A DNA stretch of 26,073 nucleotides from a virus: positions 1-26,073 of the IMG/VR virus record IMGVR_UViG_3300042870_000255; one strand, 5' to 3'. This document shows, in pieces, positions 7,707 through 13,655 of the stretch. A program made the position numbers and the translations under genes. Numbering within the stretch: position 1 is the stretch's first letter; the number at the start of each line of letters is the position of its first letter. The notes below the pieces were generated by a model, which saw only the letters and a list, made by a program, of their open reading frames with translations, was not told the DNA's origin and did no database searches.

Positions 7707-8741
7707 ATGAGTGATAATATTATTGAAAAGGCTGCAGCAAGTGGTACAGTACTATCCCCACTAGATTCCCCAGGTGCTATGACAGCACAGGGTAACTCTA
7801 ATGACAATGGTGGTGTATTAAACCCAGAGCAGTCACGACAGTTTATTGACTATATCTTTGATGAAATGGTTCTCGCTAATGATGGTCGTAAGGTCGTTAT
7901 GAGAGCCAACACAATGGAATTGGATAAGGTTCGTGTTGGTTCACGTCTTGTTGCTAAGGCAACACAGGCTGAAGATACAGGTTCTAATGCAGCTCCTGCG
8001 TTCACAAAGATTGAACTTACAACAACAAAGTTCCGTCTAGACTACGAACTTTCAACAGAATCCCTAGAGGATAACATTGAAGGAGAGCAGCTAGAAGATC
8101 ACATTGTACGCTTGATGGCAACTCAGTTCGGAAACGACCTAGAAGACATCGCAATTAATGGTGCATCAGGTGCAACATCTGGTTACTACCAGAACACACT
8201 TAATGGATTCATTAAGCAGATTCGTGACACATCCTACTTGGGTGCCCACGAAGCAGCAGCAGCAAAAGCAACAATGACATCTCTATGGGATAATGGTGCA
8301 ACAGGAACAACTCCTCTATCGCTAGAAGCGATTGAAGCAGTTTACAATGCTCTACCTCGTAAGTTCAAGGCTCGCCGTCAGGATCTTAAGTTCTACATGA
8401 ACTCTAAGCACCTACAAGAGCTTATCTCAGCACTTCGTAATATCGGTACAGTACCAGAAGCAGTAGCAGCTCGTGTTATTGATGGAACGCTTCCACAAAT
8501 TGGTGGACCAGCGGGAGCTCAGTACATGATCTTCGGACTTCCAGTACTTGAGGTACCTTTGTACCCAGATAATTACCTAGATCTAACACTCCCAAGCAAC
8601 AGAATCTGGGGCTTCCAGCGTGATGTAACCGTACATCGTGAATTTAAGCCAAAGAAGGACACAATGGAGTACACAGTATACGTCCGTATGGGTGTAGCTG
8701 TAGAAGAGAAGTCTGCAATTGCATACGCAGAACAGGCATAA
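7707..8741 (+). CDS. Major capsid protein (HK97 fold)
   Basis: 344 aa from the ATG at 7707, chosen because AGGTGA at 7691-7696 lies about ten bases upstream and the peptide MSDNIIEKAA looks like a capsid N terminus; a GTG at 7635 in the same frame would overlap the protease gene. NPEQSRQFIDYIFDEMV, then RANTMELDKVRVG, then FRLDYELSTESLEDNIEGE and GNDLEDIAINGASG follow the N-arm, spine-helix and P-domain order of HK97-fold capsid proteins. It forms the icosahedral shell; its direct neighbour upstream is the protease-scaffold. Codon use differs from the flanking genes: of 17 arginines, 15 use CGN and only two AGA, while nearby connector genes use almost only AGA/AGG. This suggests selection for high expression. 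A strong hairpin follows 16 bases after the stop. Confidence 0.92.
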   Translation: MSDNIIEKAAASGTVLSPLDSPGAMTAQGNSNDNGGVLNPEQSRQFIDYIFDEMVLANDGRKVVMRANTMELDKVRVGSRLVAKATQAEDTGSNAAPAFTKIELTTTKFRLDYELSTESLEDNIEGEQLEDHIVRLMATQFGNDLEDIAINGASGATSGYYQNTLNGFIKQIRDTSYLGAHEAAAAKATMTSLWDNGATGTTPLSLEAIEAVYNALPRKFKARRQDLKFYMNSKHLQELISALRNIGTVPEAVAARVIDGTLPQIGGPAGAQYMIFGLPVLEVPLYPDNYLDLTLPSNRIWGFQRDVTVHREFKPKKDTMEYTVYVRMGVAVEEKSAIAYAEQA

Positions 8742-8757
8742 ATAATTCTCTACCTAA

Positions 8758-8786
8758 AACAGGGGCTGCTTTTTGCAGCCCCTGTT
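8758..8786 (+). terminator. Strong hairpin (terminator) after the capsid gene
   Basis: Perfect 12-bp stem AACAGGGGCTGC / GCAGCCCCTGTT with a five-T loop, 16 bases downstream of the capsid stop. It is preceded by a short A run and followed by a pyrimidine-rich but not pure T tail (CTATTCTT). A stem of this length cannot be chance. It may terminate transcription partially or stabilise the capsid mRNA 3' end. Confidence 0.85.
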
Positions 8787-8798
8787 CTATTCTTAGTG

Positions 8799-8817
8799 TA
8801 TAATTTATGATAGGAGG
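8799..8817 (+). promoter_or_regulatory. -10 box and strong ribosome binding site restarting the operon
   Basis: TATAAT at 8799-8804 lies 12 bases after the hairpin, and AGGAGG at 8812-8817 is five bases before the ATG at 8823. No good -35 is found: TTGCAG at 8773 is 20 bases away and inside the hairpin. Promoter call tentative, ribosome site firm. Confidence 0.5.
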
Positions 8818-8822
8818 ATTTT

Positions 8823-9245
8823 ATGTTTAAAGATAAAACAGTTTATGAATTAAAAACAATATGCATGATGTATAATATTGAGTACCCAAGTGGTGCCAAA
8901 AAAGCAGGAATTTTAAAAGCAATTGAAGAATCTGGAATTACTATTGAAAAGTATGAAGAAGACCTAGAAACCCAAGTATCATCTACTGACGCTATTGAAG
9001 AAATAAAAGAAGTTGTTGTTGTAGAAAAAGAAAAAGTAAAAACAACCAAGCAAGATTTTATGCTATTAAAAATGATCCATCCAAGAGGGGCACTTAATGT
9101 TGGAAATGGAGTAGTGTTTACTATTGACCAGCCATTTAAATCCATTTCTAAGGAAAAGGCAAACGATATTTTAGCAAGAGCAAAAGACGAAGTAAGGGAG
9201 GCTACCCCAGAAGAAGTCGCTGGATTTTATGGGGTAAAACTATAG
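8823..9245 (+). CDS. SAP/HeH-like domain protein in the head-completion cluster
   Basis: 140 aa, with a full AGGAGG five bases before its ATG. Residues about 3-37 (TVYELKTICMMYNIEYPSG, then KKAGILKAIEESG) have the helix-extended loop-helix pattern of SAP/HeH/LEM domains, which often bind nucleic acid. A Glu/Val/Lys-rich linker follows (about 45-78), then a small C-terminal module with FMLLKMIHPRGALNVGNGVVF and a final helix. It lies between the capsid gene and the first connector, where many phages carry a small head-completion or decoration gene. A role such as contacting DNA near the portal, or acting as a capsid accessory protein, is inference. The gene is the first after the capsid hairpin and restart signal. 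It ends three bases before the next ATG. Confidence 0.75.
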   Translation: MFKDKTVYELKTICMMYNIEYPSGAKKAGILKAIEESGITIEKYEEDLETQVSSTDAIEEIKEVVVVEKEKVKTTKQDFMLLKMIHPRGALNVGNGVVFTIDQPFKSISKEKANDILARAKDEVREATPEEVAGFYGVKL

Positions 9246-9248
9246 TAA

Positions 9249-10397
9249 ATGAACGAATATTTAAGATCTGATGGAGATACTCTAACAATTCCATATACCG
9301 CACCATCTGGAACAGACTCTATTGTTTTTAATGTGTACGACTTAGATTTAGAAGAGTATATCCAGGCAGATGAGTCTTTGGCAAAAAGAGCAACGGTAAC
9401 GGCAGCAACTGGAAATGGAACAACAATTACCTATACGGCATCTAATACTTTTGCAGTTGGTGACATAGTTACTATTACTGGATTAACTACAACAACTGGA
9501 TCAACTCTTAATAAATCAAATGTTGTAGTAGCAACAAGGTCAAGTTCACAATTTACAGTTACAAACTCAACAGTTGGAACCGCAACATCAACACAATCTG
9601 GTAAAGCGTTACATATAACAACTGCATTTAATTTAATTTTAAATCAAGACGTTACTGCGTATGATAGAAGAATAAAAATTGAAATTCAAAGTATTACTTC
9701 AAACACATACACAGAGGACGAGCTTTATGGAAGCTTAATTAGACCATATGCAACCGCACAAGAAATTGCAACTTATGGAGACATAACAATTGTTTCGTCA
9801 AATCCTGGTCCAGGAGAAGCAACTGAAGCTCAACTAGTAAAGCAAGAAAAAAGAGCAAGATTAGTAATAAATTCTATTCTTAGTGATGCATTTGTATTTA
9901 AATACAAATCTGTTGGAACTCTTGCTCAAGGAACTGACTTTCTTTACTTGGGTCAAAGAATTGAGTCATTTGACAAGATTATAAAAGATGATCAAGTAGT
10001 TTATGATTTATCTGAAGATCCAGAAATAAATCTTTTAGAATACCCCTTGGCAATTTCTTCAAGTAAGTATAACCTAAAGGTTACTTTGTCTGAAGAAAAC
10101 ATTAGCGAGTGGACAGACGTAAGTGTTTTAAAAAATCATGGCTTTTTTGAGAAAAATAGCTCCTATATTGTTCGTGGAGAATATGGGTGGAAGTATATTC
10201 CAGTAGATATTAATCAAGCAGTTTGCGAACTAGCCTCAGATATGATTTGTTCAGATTATGGATATAGAAAGAAAGGCATCAAGTCAATTAAAAACGATGC
10301 GTACTCAATTGAGTTTACTCCAGGATCTGCAACTGGAAACCTAATTGTTGATAATTTAATTGCTCCTTATAAGAGATTTGACATCTGGGCGGTGTAG
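9249..10397 (+). CDS. Head-tail connector (adaptor-like) protein with an inserted beta module
   Basis: 382 aa; the start follows the previous stop by three bases, with only a weak, distant GGGG as ribosome site, so coupled translation is likely. Residues about 165-380 have the helical then beta layout of head-tail adaptors (RPYATAQEIATYGD, then KRARLVINSILSDAFVFKYKS, and a C-terminal AVCELASDMICSDYGYRKKGI helix). The adaptor ring sits beneath the portal. The N-terminal 46 residues are a small beta region, and residues 47-120 form a Thr/Ser/Val-rich module (TYTASNTFAVGDIVTITGL...) that recurs in the distal tail protein at 21247. The protein is clearly longer than typical adaptors because of this N-terminal extension. 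Connector call rests on gene order plus helix pattern. Confidence 0.7.
   Translation: MNEYLRSDGDTLTIPYTAPSGTDSIVFNVYDLDLEEYIQADESLAKRATVTAATGNGTTITYTASNTFAVGDIVTITGLTTTTGSTLNKSNVVVATRSSSQFTVTNSTVGTATSTQSGKALHITTAFNLILNQDVTAYDRRIKIEIQSITSNTYTEDELYGSLIRPYATAQEIATYGDITIVSSNPGPGEATEAQLVKQEKRARLVINSILSDAFVFKYKSVGTLAQGTDFLYLGQRIESFDKIIKDDQVVYDLSEDPEINLLEYPLAISSSKYNLKVTLSEENISEWTDVSVLKNHGFFEKNSSYIVRGEYGWKYIPVDINQAVCELASDMICSDYGYRKKGIKSIKNDAYSIEFTPGSATGNLIVDNLIAPYKRFDIWAV
9387..9608 (+). repeat. Beta module (type 1), copy in the connector protein
   Basis: Encodes residues 47-120 of the connector: the pattern is TITYTASNTFAVGDIVTITG, an Asn-rich turn, then SSQFTVTNSTVGTATST. The same order (YTTTLTHDFLVGDEVQVSG ... 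SNTFKVESTATGSTSTAT) occurs at 21331-21549. Protein-level similarity only, no long nucleotide identity. Confidence 0.55.
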
Positions 10398-10400
10398 AGT

Positions 10401-10844
10401 ATGGTTTGTTTAACTGGATCATCTTACACAATGAAGGCAGATATTTACGTTCCAACAAAAACTCAGGATCAAAATACTGGTGCTGTTATAAAGACTTGGG
10501 TAAATAATAGAACAATATTATGTTCTGCAAAAGGTATTGTTAGAGATACAATATCAGACAATTCCAGTGCCGTTGACATTAAAAACTATTTAACGGCTGT
10601 TAGCAATATTGTAAAAATTAGATCTCTTGCTGCAATAAACTCAGAAGATAGGGTAGTTGCCATTAGAAACTCTTTTGGTGTTGTGTGGAACGAAGATGAT
10701 ACTATATCTAGTCAGGGCGGTATAGATGGTGCAACCATATTTGAGCCTAGAGGAAGCACCCCAATAGTTGACTTTGATGGAAGGGTTCTTGAGTACGAAA
10801 CAGTATTACAAAGACAGGAAATTCAAACCCTGGAGTCATTGTAA
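10401..10844 (+). CDS. Head closure / head-tail joining-like protein
   Basis: 147 aa, start three bases after the upstream stop and no clear Shine-Dalgarno. Position and length match the small beta-barrel head-closure (stopper) proteins that follow the adaptor in siphophages. YTMKADIYVPTKTQDQNTGA reads like the N-terminal strand region of this class, where a typical feature is a statement of both a quantity type and its conversion loop, and GRVLEYETVLQRQE closes the chain. No catalytic or metal motif is seen. In the virion it would plug the portal channel and attach the tail. Identification rests mainly on synteny. The ATG at 10844 of the next gene overlaps its TAA by one base. Confidence 0.6.
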   Translation: MVCLTGSSYTMKADIYVPTKTQDQNTGAVIKTWVNNRTILCSAKGIVRDTISDNSSAVDIKNYLTAVSNIVKIRSLAAINSEDRVVAIRNSFGVVWNEDDTISSQGGIDGATIFEPRGSTPIVDFDGRVLEYETVLQRQEIQTLESL

Positions 10845-11569
10845 TGGCTAGAAGAATAAACACTTCATCCCTAGACTCCGTAACTAAAGCCAAAAAAAAG
10901 AATCATATTAGAACTGGAAATATGGTTGAAAAAATTGTTGCAACCGTAAAGTTTAATTCAGAGCTTATTAATCAAATAAATAATGAGCAAAAGCCAAGAA
11001 TACAAGAGCAGGGTTTAAAGCTAATAGCTACCTACTTTGAAGCATATGTTGATAACTTGGCAAGAATGAATCAAAGTAAATTTCACCACTTATACGAGCC
11101 AGGAAAATCTGGAAGTAAAGATTCAAGACTTTTTGAAGCATCAGTTTCTGGTAAAACAAGACCAACCTTAACTTATAATTTTACCCAATCAGTAATTCCT
11201 AGTGAAAGCGGATACGTTTTTCAAAATAGGGCTTTTGTTATGGAAAATGGAATACCACTAAACATATCCGCAAAAAATTCAGAATATCTTAGGTTTGAAT
11301 ACGAAGGTGAGTTCTATTCAAAAAAACAAGTATATGTGGCAAATCCTGGAGGGGCTGAGGTTGAAAACTCATTCTCAGAAACCTTTAATGCCTTTATGAC
11401 CTCAATGGCAGATGATGTTTTAAGAGAATTAGGTTTCTTCCAAAAAATTGAGCGTGGTATAGCAAATGAATCTAGGATTGCACTTGCTAGGGTTTCTACT
11501 GGTAAAATAGAGGGTATGGCTGCAGAAGCAGCTAAATCTGCAAATAGCATTGTGAGGGGGCTAAAGTAA
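10844..11569 (+). CDS. Neck / tail-completion protein (HK97 gp10-like by position)
   Basis: 241 aa, start overlaps the preceding TAA by one base and GGAG at 10832 serves as ribosome site. The N terminus is basic (ARR...KAKKKNH), followed by a long helix region (QEQGLKLIATYFEAYVDNLA) and a beta region, then a C-terminal helix rich in Ala. This layout and the slot between head-closure and tail-terminator genes fit the neck/tail-completion family of siphophages. Its codon use is ordinary for this genome: 13 of 14 arginines are AGA/AGG, a useful contrast with the capsid gene. No enzymatic signature. Role by synteny only. Confidence 0.6.
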   Translation: MARRINTSSLDSVTKAKKKNHIRTGNMVEKIVATVKFNSELINQINNEQKPRIQEQGLKLIATYFEAYVDNLARMNQSKFHHLYEPGKSGSKDSRLFEASVSGKTRPTLTYNFTQSVIPSESGYVFQNRAFVMENGIPLNISAKNSEYLRFEYEGEFYSKKQVYVANPGGAEVENSFSETFNAFMTSMADDVLRELGFFQKIERGIANESRIALARVSTGKIEGMAAEAAKSANSIVRGLK

Positions 11570-12111
11570 TGAACTACAAAAAATTGCCTATTAAAATTAT
11601 TACAGACTATTTATGGGATCAGTTTAATAAAGACTATCTTGCAGCTAAGGTAGCAAATCCAAAAAATACTGGAGAAACAGACGCTGCCTATGAAACTAGA
11701 ATAGCTGGAATTTGTGTTTGGTCTCCATATAGATACCCAGACTTTGTTCCATTTTTTCCAGTATCAGAAAGCCTTGGTGCTAGTACCGAAACGACCCCAT
11801 TTGTTATATATGACTTTCTATACACCCCATCATCAAATACCCAGTGGTTTATTGACTGTGAAAAGGCAGTACTAACTATAGTTGGAGAGATGTCTCAAAT
11901 TTACTATGTAAGAAGCTTTATATATGAGGCATTAAAGAAATTTGATATATCTGCCCAAGAAATTAATGACTTTGCTCAAGATTCAGATGTCAAGTTTAAG
12001 TATGTTAAGTGTGATCAAGCTAACTACATTCTTGACGAAAAAAGAATTGACAGCTTTAAGCCTAAATTCGTAACATCCTTGGTATTAACCTATGACTATA
12101 CTAAAGTATAG
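11569..12111 (+). CDS. Tail terminator-like protein
   Basis: 180 aa. The ATG overlaps the preceding TAA by one base; GAGGGG at 11554-11559 is a good ribosome site. Just before the major tail gene, siphophages encode the tail terminator, a hexameric ring capping the tube at the neck end. The sequence has the expected alpha/beta mix: N-terminal helix (IKIITDYLWDQFN), central strands (TPFVIYDFLYTPSS), a helix-strand pair (AVLTIVGEMSQIYYVRSFIYEAL), and a closing strand (FVTSLVLTYDYTK). Residues about 25-45 (NPKNTGETDAAYETRIAG) look like an inserted loop. Its last codons carry an AA-spaced inverted repeat that ends on the stop codon. Confidence 0.65.
   Translation: MNYKKLPIKIITDYLWDQFNKDYLAAKVANPKNTGETDAAYETRIAGICVWSPYRYPDFVPFFPVSESLGASTETTPFVIYDFLYTPSSNTQWFIDCEKAVLTIVGEMSQIYYVRSFIYEALKKFDISAQEINDFAQDSDVKFKYVKCDQANYILDEKRIDSFKPKFVTSLVLTYDYTKV
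12096..12111 (+). repeat. Inverted repeat CTATACT-AA-AGTATAG ending on the tail-terminator stop codon
   Basis: Perfect 7-base arms with an AA spacer; the final TAG is the stop codon itself. As RNA it gives a 6-bp C-G-closed stem with a UAAA loop, the same loop as the repeat at 839-854. TATAGT (12107-12112) overlaps the right arm and lies four bases before the ATG at 12117. Confidence 0.5.
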
Positions 12112-12116
12112 TAGTT

Positions 12117-12170
12117 ATGGTATTATTATCTAGAGGAAGCAAGCCACGAAAGTCAAATCGTTTAAAATGA
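12117..12170 (+). CDS. Possible 17-residue basic leader peptide before the major tail gene
   Basis: ATG at 12117, 17 codons and TGA at 12168-12170, giving MVLLSRGSKPRKSNRLK. Six of 17 residues are Arg or Lys. A TATAGT box four bases before the ATG, with no ribosome site, would make it leaderless. Its stop sits one base before the major tail gene's AGGAGGTG, so a ribosome ending here would be placed to reinitiate at 12192. An ORF this short can occur by chance; the placement is what makes it worth listing. Confidence 0.35.
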   Translation: MVLLSRGSKPRKSNRLK

Positions 12171-12171
12171 C

Positions 12172-12190
12172 AGGAGGTGTAAATTTACAC
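12172..12190 (+). promoter_or_regulatory. Strong ribosome binding site overlapped by a perfect palindrome before the major tail gene
   Basis: AGGAGGTG at 12172-12179 is an excellent Shine-Dalgarno but 12 bases from the ATG at 12192, longer than usual. GTGTAAATTTACAC at 12177-12190 is a perfect 14-base palindrome that begins inside it and ends one base before the start codon. Folding as RNA would shorten the effective spacing or partly mask the site; as DNA it could bind a dimeric protein. Confidence 0.5.
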
Positions 12191-12191
12191 T

Positions 12192-12875
12192 ATGGCAATT
12201 GGTAATGCAAATAATATTATCGTTGGTGCAGGTGCTCTTTATGTAGCAAATGCAGCATCGGTAGACACAGAACTTACAGAAGAGCACTTGGTACACGCCA
12301 CAGGCGTTGCTGGAACTCTAGCTGCATCATCCGCAGGAACTCTACAAGATCCAAACAATCTTGTAGCAAGCTCCAAGTGGGAGTCCGTTGGTTATACATC
12401 AGAAGGTGCTGAACTTTCTTTTGAACCAGATTACGGCGAAGTACAAGTTGATCAACTTCTTGACGTAGCTAAGATCTTCAAGCAAGGTCAAAGAGTTATG
12501 CTTAACACAACTCTTACAGAAGCTACCCTTGAGAATCTTCTTGTAGTCGTTGGTGGAGCTGCAGGTGACTTGACAGCATCAGGTGCAGACCTAGATGTTT
12601 TCAACATCAACGCAGGATCGCTAGGTGTTTCCCCAATTGAAAGAAGTCTTTGCTTGGTAGGTCCTGGACCTGAAGAAAAGGCTGGTGCAGGTGAAAAGGT
12701 AGAAAGAATCTACGTTGCTTATCGTGCACTTTCAATGGATACGGTAACAGTTGGTATTCGTAGAAATGAAGCAACGGTTTTCCCTGCTTCATTCCGTCTA
12801 CTTGGCTCAACAGACAATTCCGTTGGCGGAAACGCATCATATGGAAAGATTATTGACAGAGTATTTACTCCGTAA
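12192..12875 (+). CDS. Major tail (tube) protein
   Basis: 227 aa, beginning AIGNANNIIVGAGALYVANAAS, the typical opening strand of siphophage tube proteins (a statement of position value and unit). KWESVGYTSEGAELSFEPDYGEV matches the conserved central strand region in which the tube protein switches to beta-sheet, and VERIYVAYRAL with ATVFPASFRLLG gives the C-terminal strands. It polymerises as stacked hexameric rings around the tape measure. Location between tail terminator and chaperones is canonical. Its Arg codons are mixed (3 CGT, 5 AGA), so the bias seen in the capsid gene is weaker here. It is followed within 20 bases by a strong hairpin, as the capsid gene is. Confidence 0.85.
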   Translation: MAIGNANNIIVGAGALYVANAASVDTELTEEHLVHATGVAGTLAASSAGTLQDPNNLVASSKWESVGYTSEGAELSFEPDYGEVQVDQLLDVAKIFKQGQRVMLNTTLTEATLENLLVVVGGAAGDLTASGADLDVFNINAGSLGVSPIERSLCLVGPGPEEKAGAGEKVERIYVAYRALSMDTVTVGIRRNEATVFPASFRLLGSTDNSVGGNASYGKIIDRVFTP

Positions 12876-12895
12876 ATATAAATAACTAAATATTG

Positions 12896-12925
12896 ATAAT
12901 GGGCAGGAGAAATCCTGCCCATTAT
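12896..12925 (+). terminator. Strong hairpin (terminator) after the major tail gene
   Basis: Perfect 13-bp stem ATAATGGGCAGGA / TCCTGCCCATTAT around a GAAA (GNRA) tetraloop, 20 bases after the stop codon. There is no T run after it, so it may be a weak terminator, a processing/stability element or a transcription pause. Confidence 0.8.
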
Positions 12926-12949
12926 TGCTATCATAAATAAAATATAGGA

Positions 12950-12973
12950 TATAATTAAAGGGAACAAAGGAGA
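12950..12973 (+). promoter_or_regulatory. -10 box and ribosome binding site before the tail chaperones
   Basis: TATAAT at 12950-12955, and AAAGGAGA at 12966-12973, five bases before the ATG at 12979. A TTGCTA at 12925 is 19 bases upstream, a poor -35. The same hairpin-then-TATAAT-then-RBS order follows the capsid gene. Confidence 0.5.
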
Positions 12974-12978
12974 ATTTA

Positions 12979-13314
12979 ATGGCAACCAAAGTATATGAAA
13001 GTGTTGAGCTAGAGCTTCTAGACGGCAAAGTAGTAAACATCAAGCCCCTAAATCTAAAAAACTTAAGAGAAGTAATGAAAGAATGGGCAAAAGCCCAAGA
13101 AGCTAAGACAGAAGATGAGTTTTTAGACACTCTCATTAGCTGCACCCAGATTGCTTTTAAGCAATATGACACTAGTCTTGCTGAAGATCGTGACGCATTA
13201 GAAAATGCTCTTGATATTCAAACAATGTACAAAATCTTGGAGGTGGCTGCTGAAATCAAGCTGAACGACCCAAACCTCGTAGCGATGGCTCAGGAACTGG
13301 TTGGAACCAACTAG
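12979..13314 (+). CDS. Tail assembly chaperone, short (G-type) form
   Basis: 111 aa starting after AAAGGAGA. The chain begins ATKVYESVELELLDGKVVNI, a small N-terminal strand region, followed by helices (LREVMKEWAKAQEAKTEDEF..., IQTMYKILEVAAEIK). This is the usual build of the short tail chaperone that, with the frameshifted form, holds the tape measure during tail assembly. It lies between the major tail and tape measure genes. Terminates at TAG 13312-13314, on which an inverted repeat ends. It carries the frameshift heptamer CCCAAAC at 13269-13275. Confidence 0.85.
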   Translation: MATKVYESVELELLDGKVVNIKPLNLKNLREVMKEWAKAQEAKTEDEFLDTLISCTQIAFKQYDTSLAEDRDALENALDIQTMYKILEVAAEIKLNDPNLVAMAQELVGTN

Positions 13315-13655
13315 ATCTTGCGGAGCTAGAGGCAGAAGTGTTTTTGCTTGGGCATTGGAAAGACTACGATGAACTTGAAACTAGTTTATCAATGCCAGAA
13401 CTAACAGCAACATTAAAAGCTATGTACAGTGCAGAATCAAGAAAAAATAAATTTATGGCATCCCTACAGGGTGTCAGTCTAGATTCTTCTGATAGCGGTG
13501 ACACTTCTGAAAAGCAGCCATCAACATTAAAAGACATACAGGCGAGAGCCATGGAAAGACTTTCTGGTGGTAATGAAAAATCATCATCAGCAGTAAAATA
13601 CGGATTCACCCCAGACATGGGTGTTGCATACGATATTATAAGGAGTGGTGAGTAA
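12979..13655 (+). CDS. Tail assembly chaperone, frameshifted (GT-type) form
   Basis: Inferred product of a -1 slip at CCCAAAC: bases 12979-13275 then re-read from 13275 in the other frame to 13655, giving 225 aa (99 shared, 126 new). The new part contains LDLAELEAEVFLLGHWKDY, then a linker and a C-terminal AYDIIRSGE that ends at the tape measure start. The downstream frame has no ATG and only a GTG at 13338 without a ribosome site; it is closed upstream at 13251, so the slip must lie between 13254 and 13314, and the heptamer is the only canonical slippery site there. Length and order match the GT chaperone class, which recruits the tape measure through its T part. Confidence 0.8.
13269..13275 (+). 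other. -1 ribosomal frameshift site CCCAAAC
   Basis: The heptamer has the X XXY YYZ form, with zero-frame codons CCA and AAC re-pairing as CCC and AAA. It is in the right frame and window for the chaperone fusion. Confidence 0.85.
13297..13314 (+). repeat. Inverted repeat CTGGTTGG-AA-CCAACTAG ending on the short chaperone stop
   Basis: Eight-base arms with one G-T pair, centred 30 bases after the slippery site, and ending with the TAG stop of the short form. It may act as the downstream frameshift stimulator, although 21 bases from heptamer to stem is longer than the usual 5-9. Confidence 0.45.

Noticed and set aside
10070-10083. Inverted repeat TAACCT-AA-AGGTTA
   Set aside because: Inside the connector gene with only 6-base arms; chance level, though it tempers the stop-codon repeat finding.
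13338-13655. Separate 105-aa gene starting at GTG 13338
   Set aside because: No ribosome site, and the frame is open upstream to 13254 in line with the CCCAAAC slip; better explained as the frameshifted chaperone tail.
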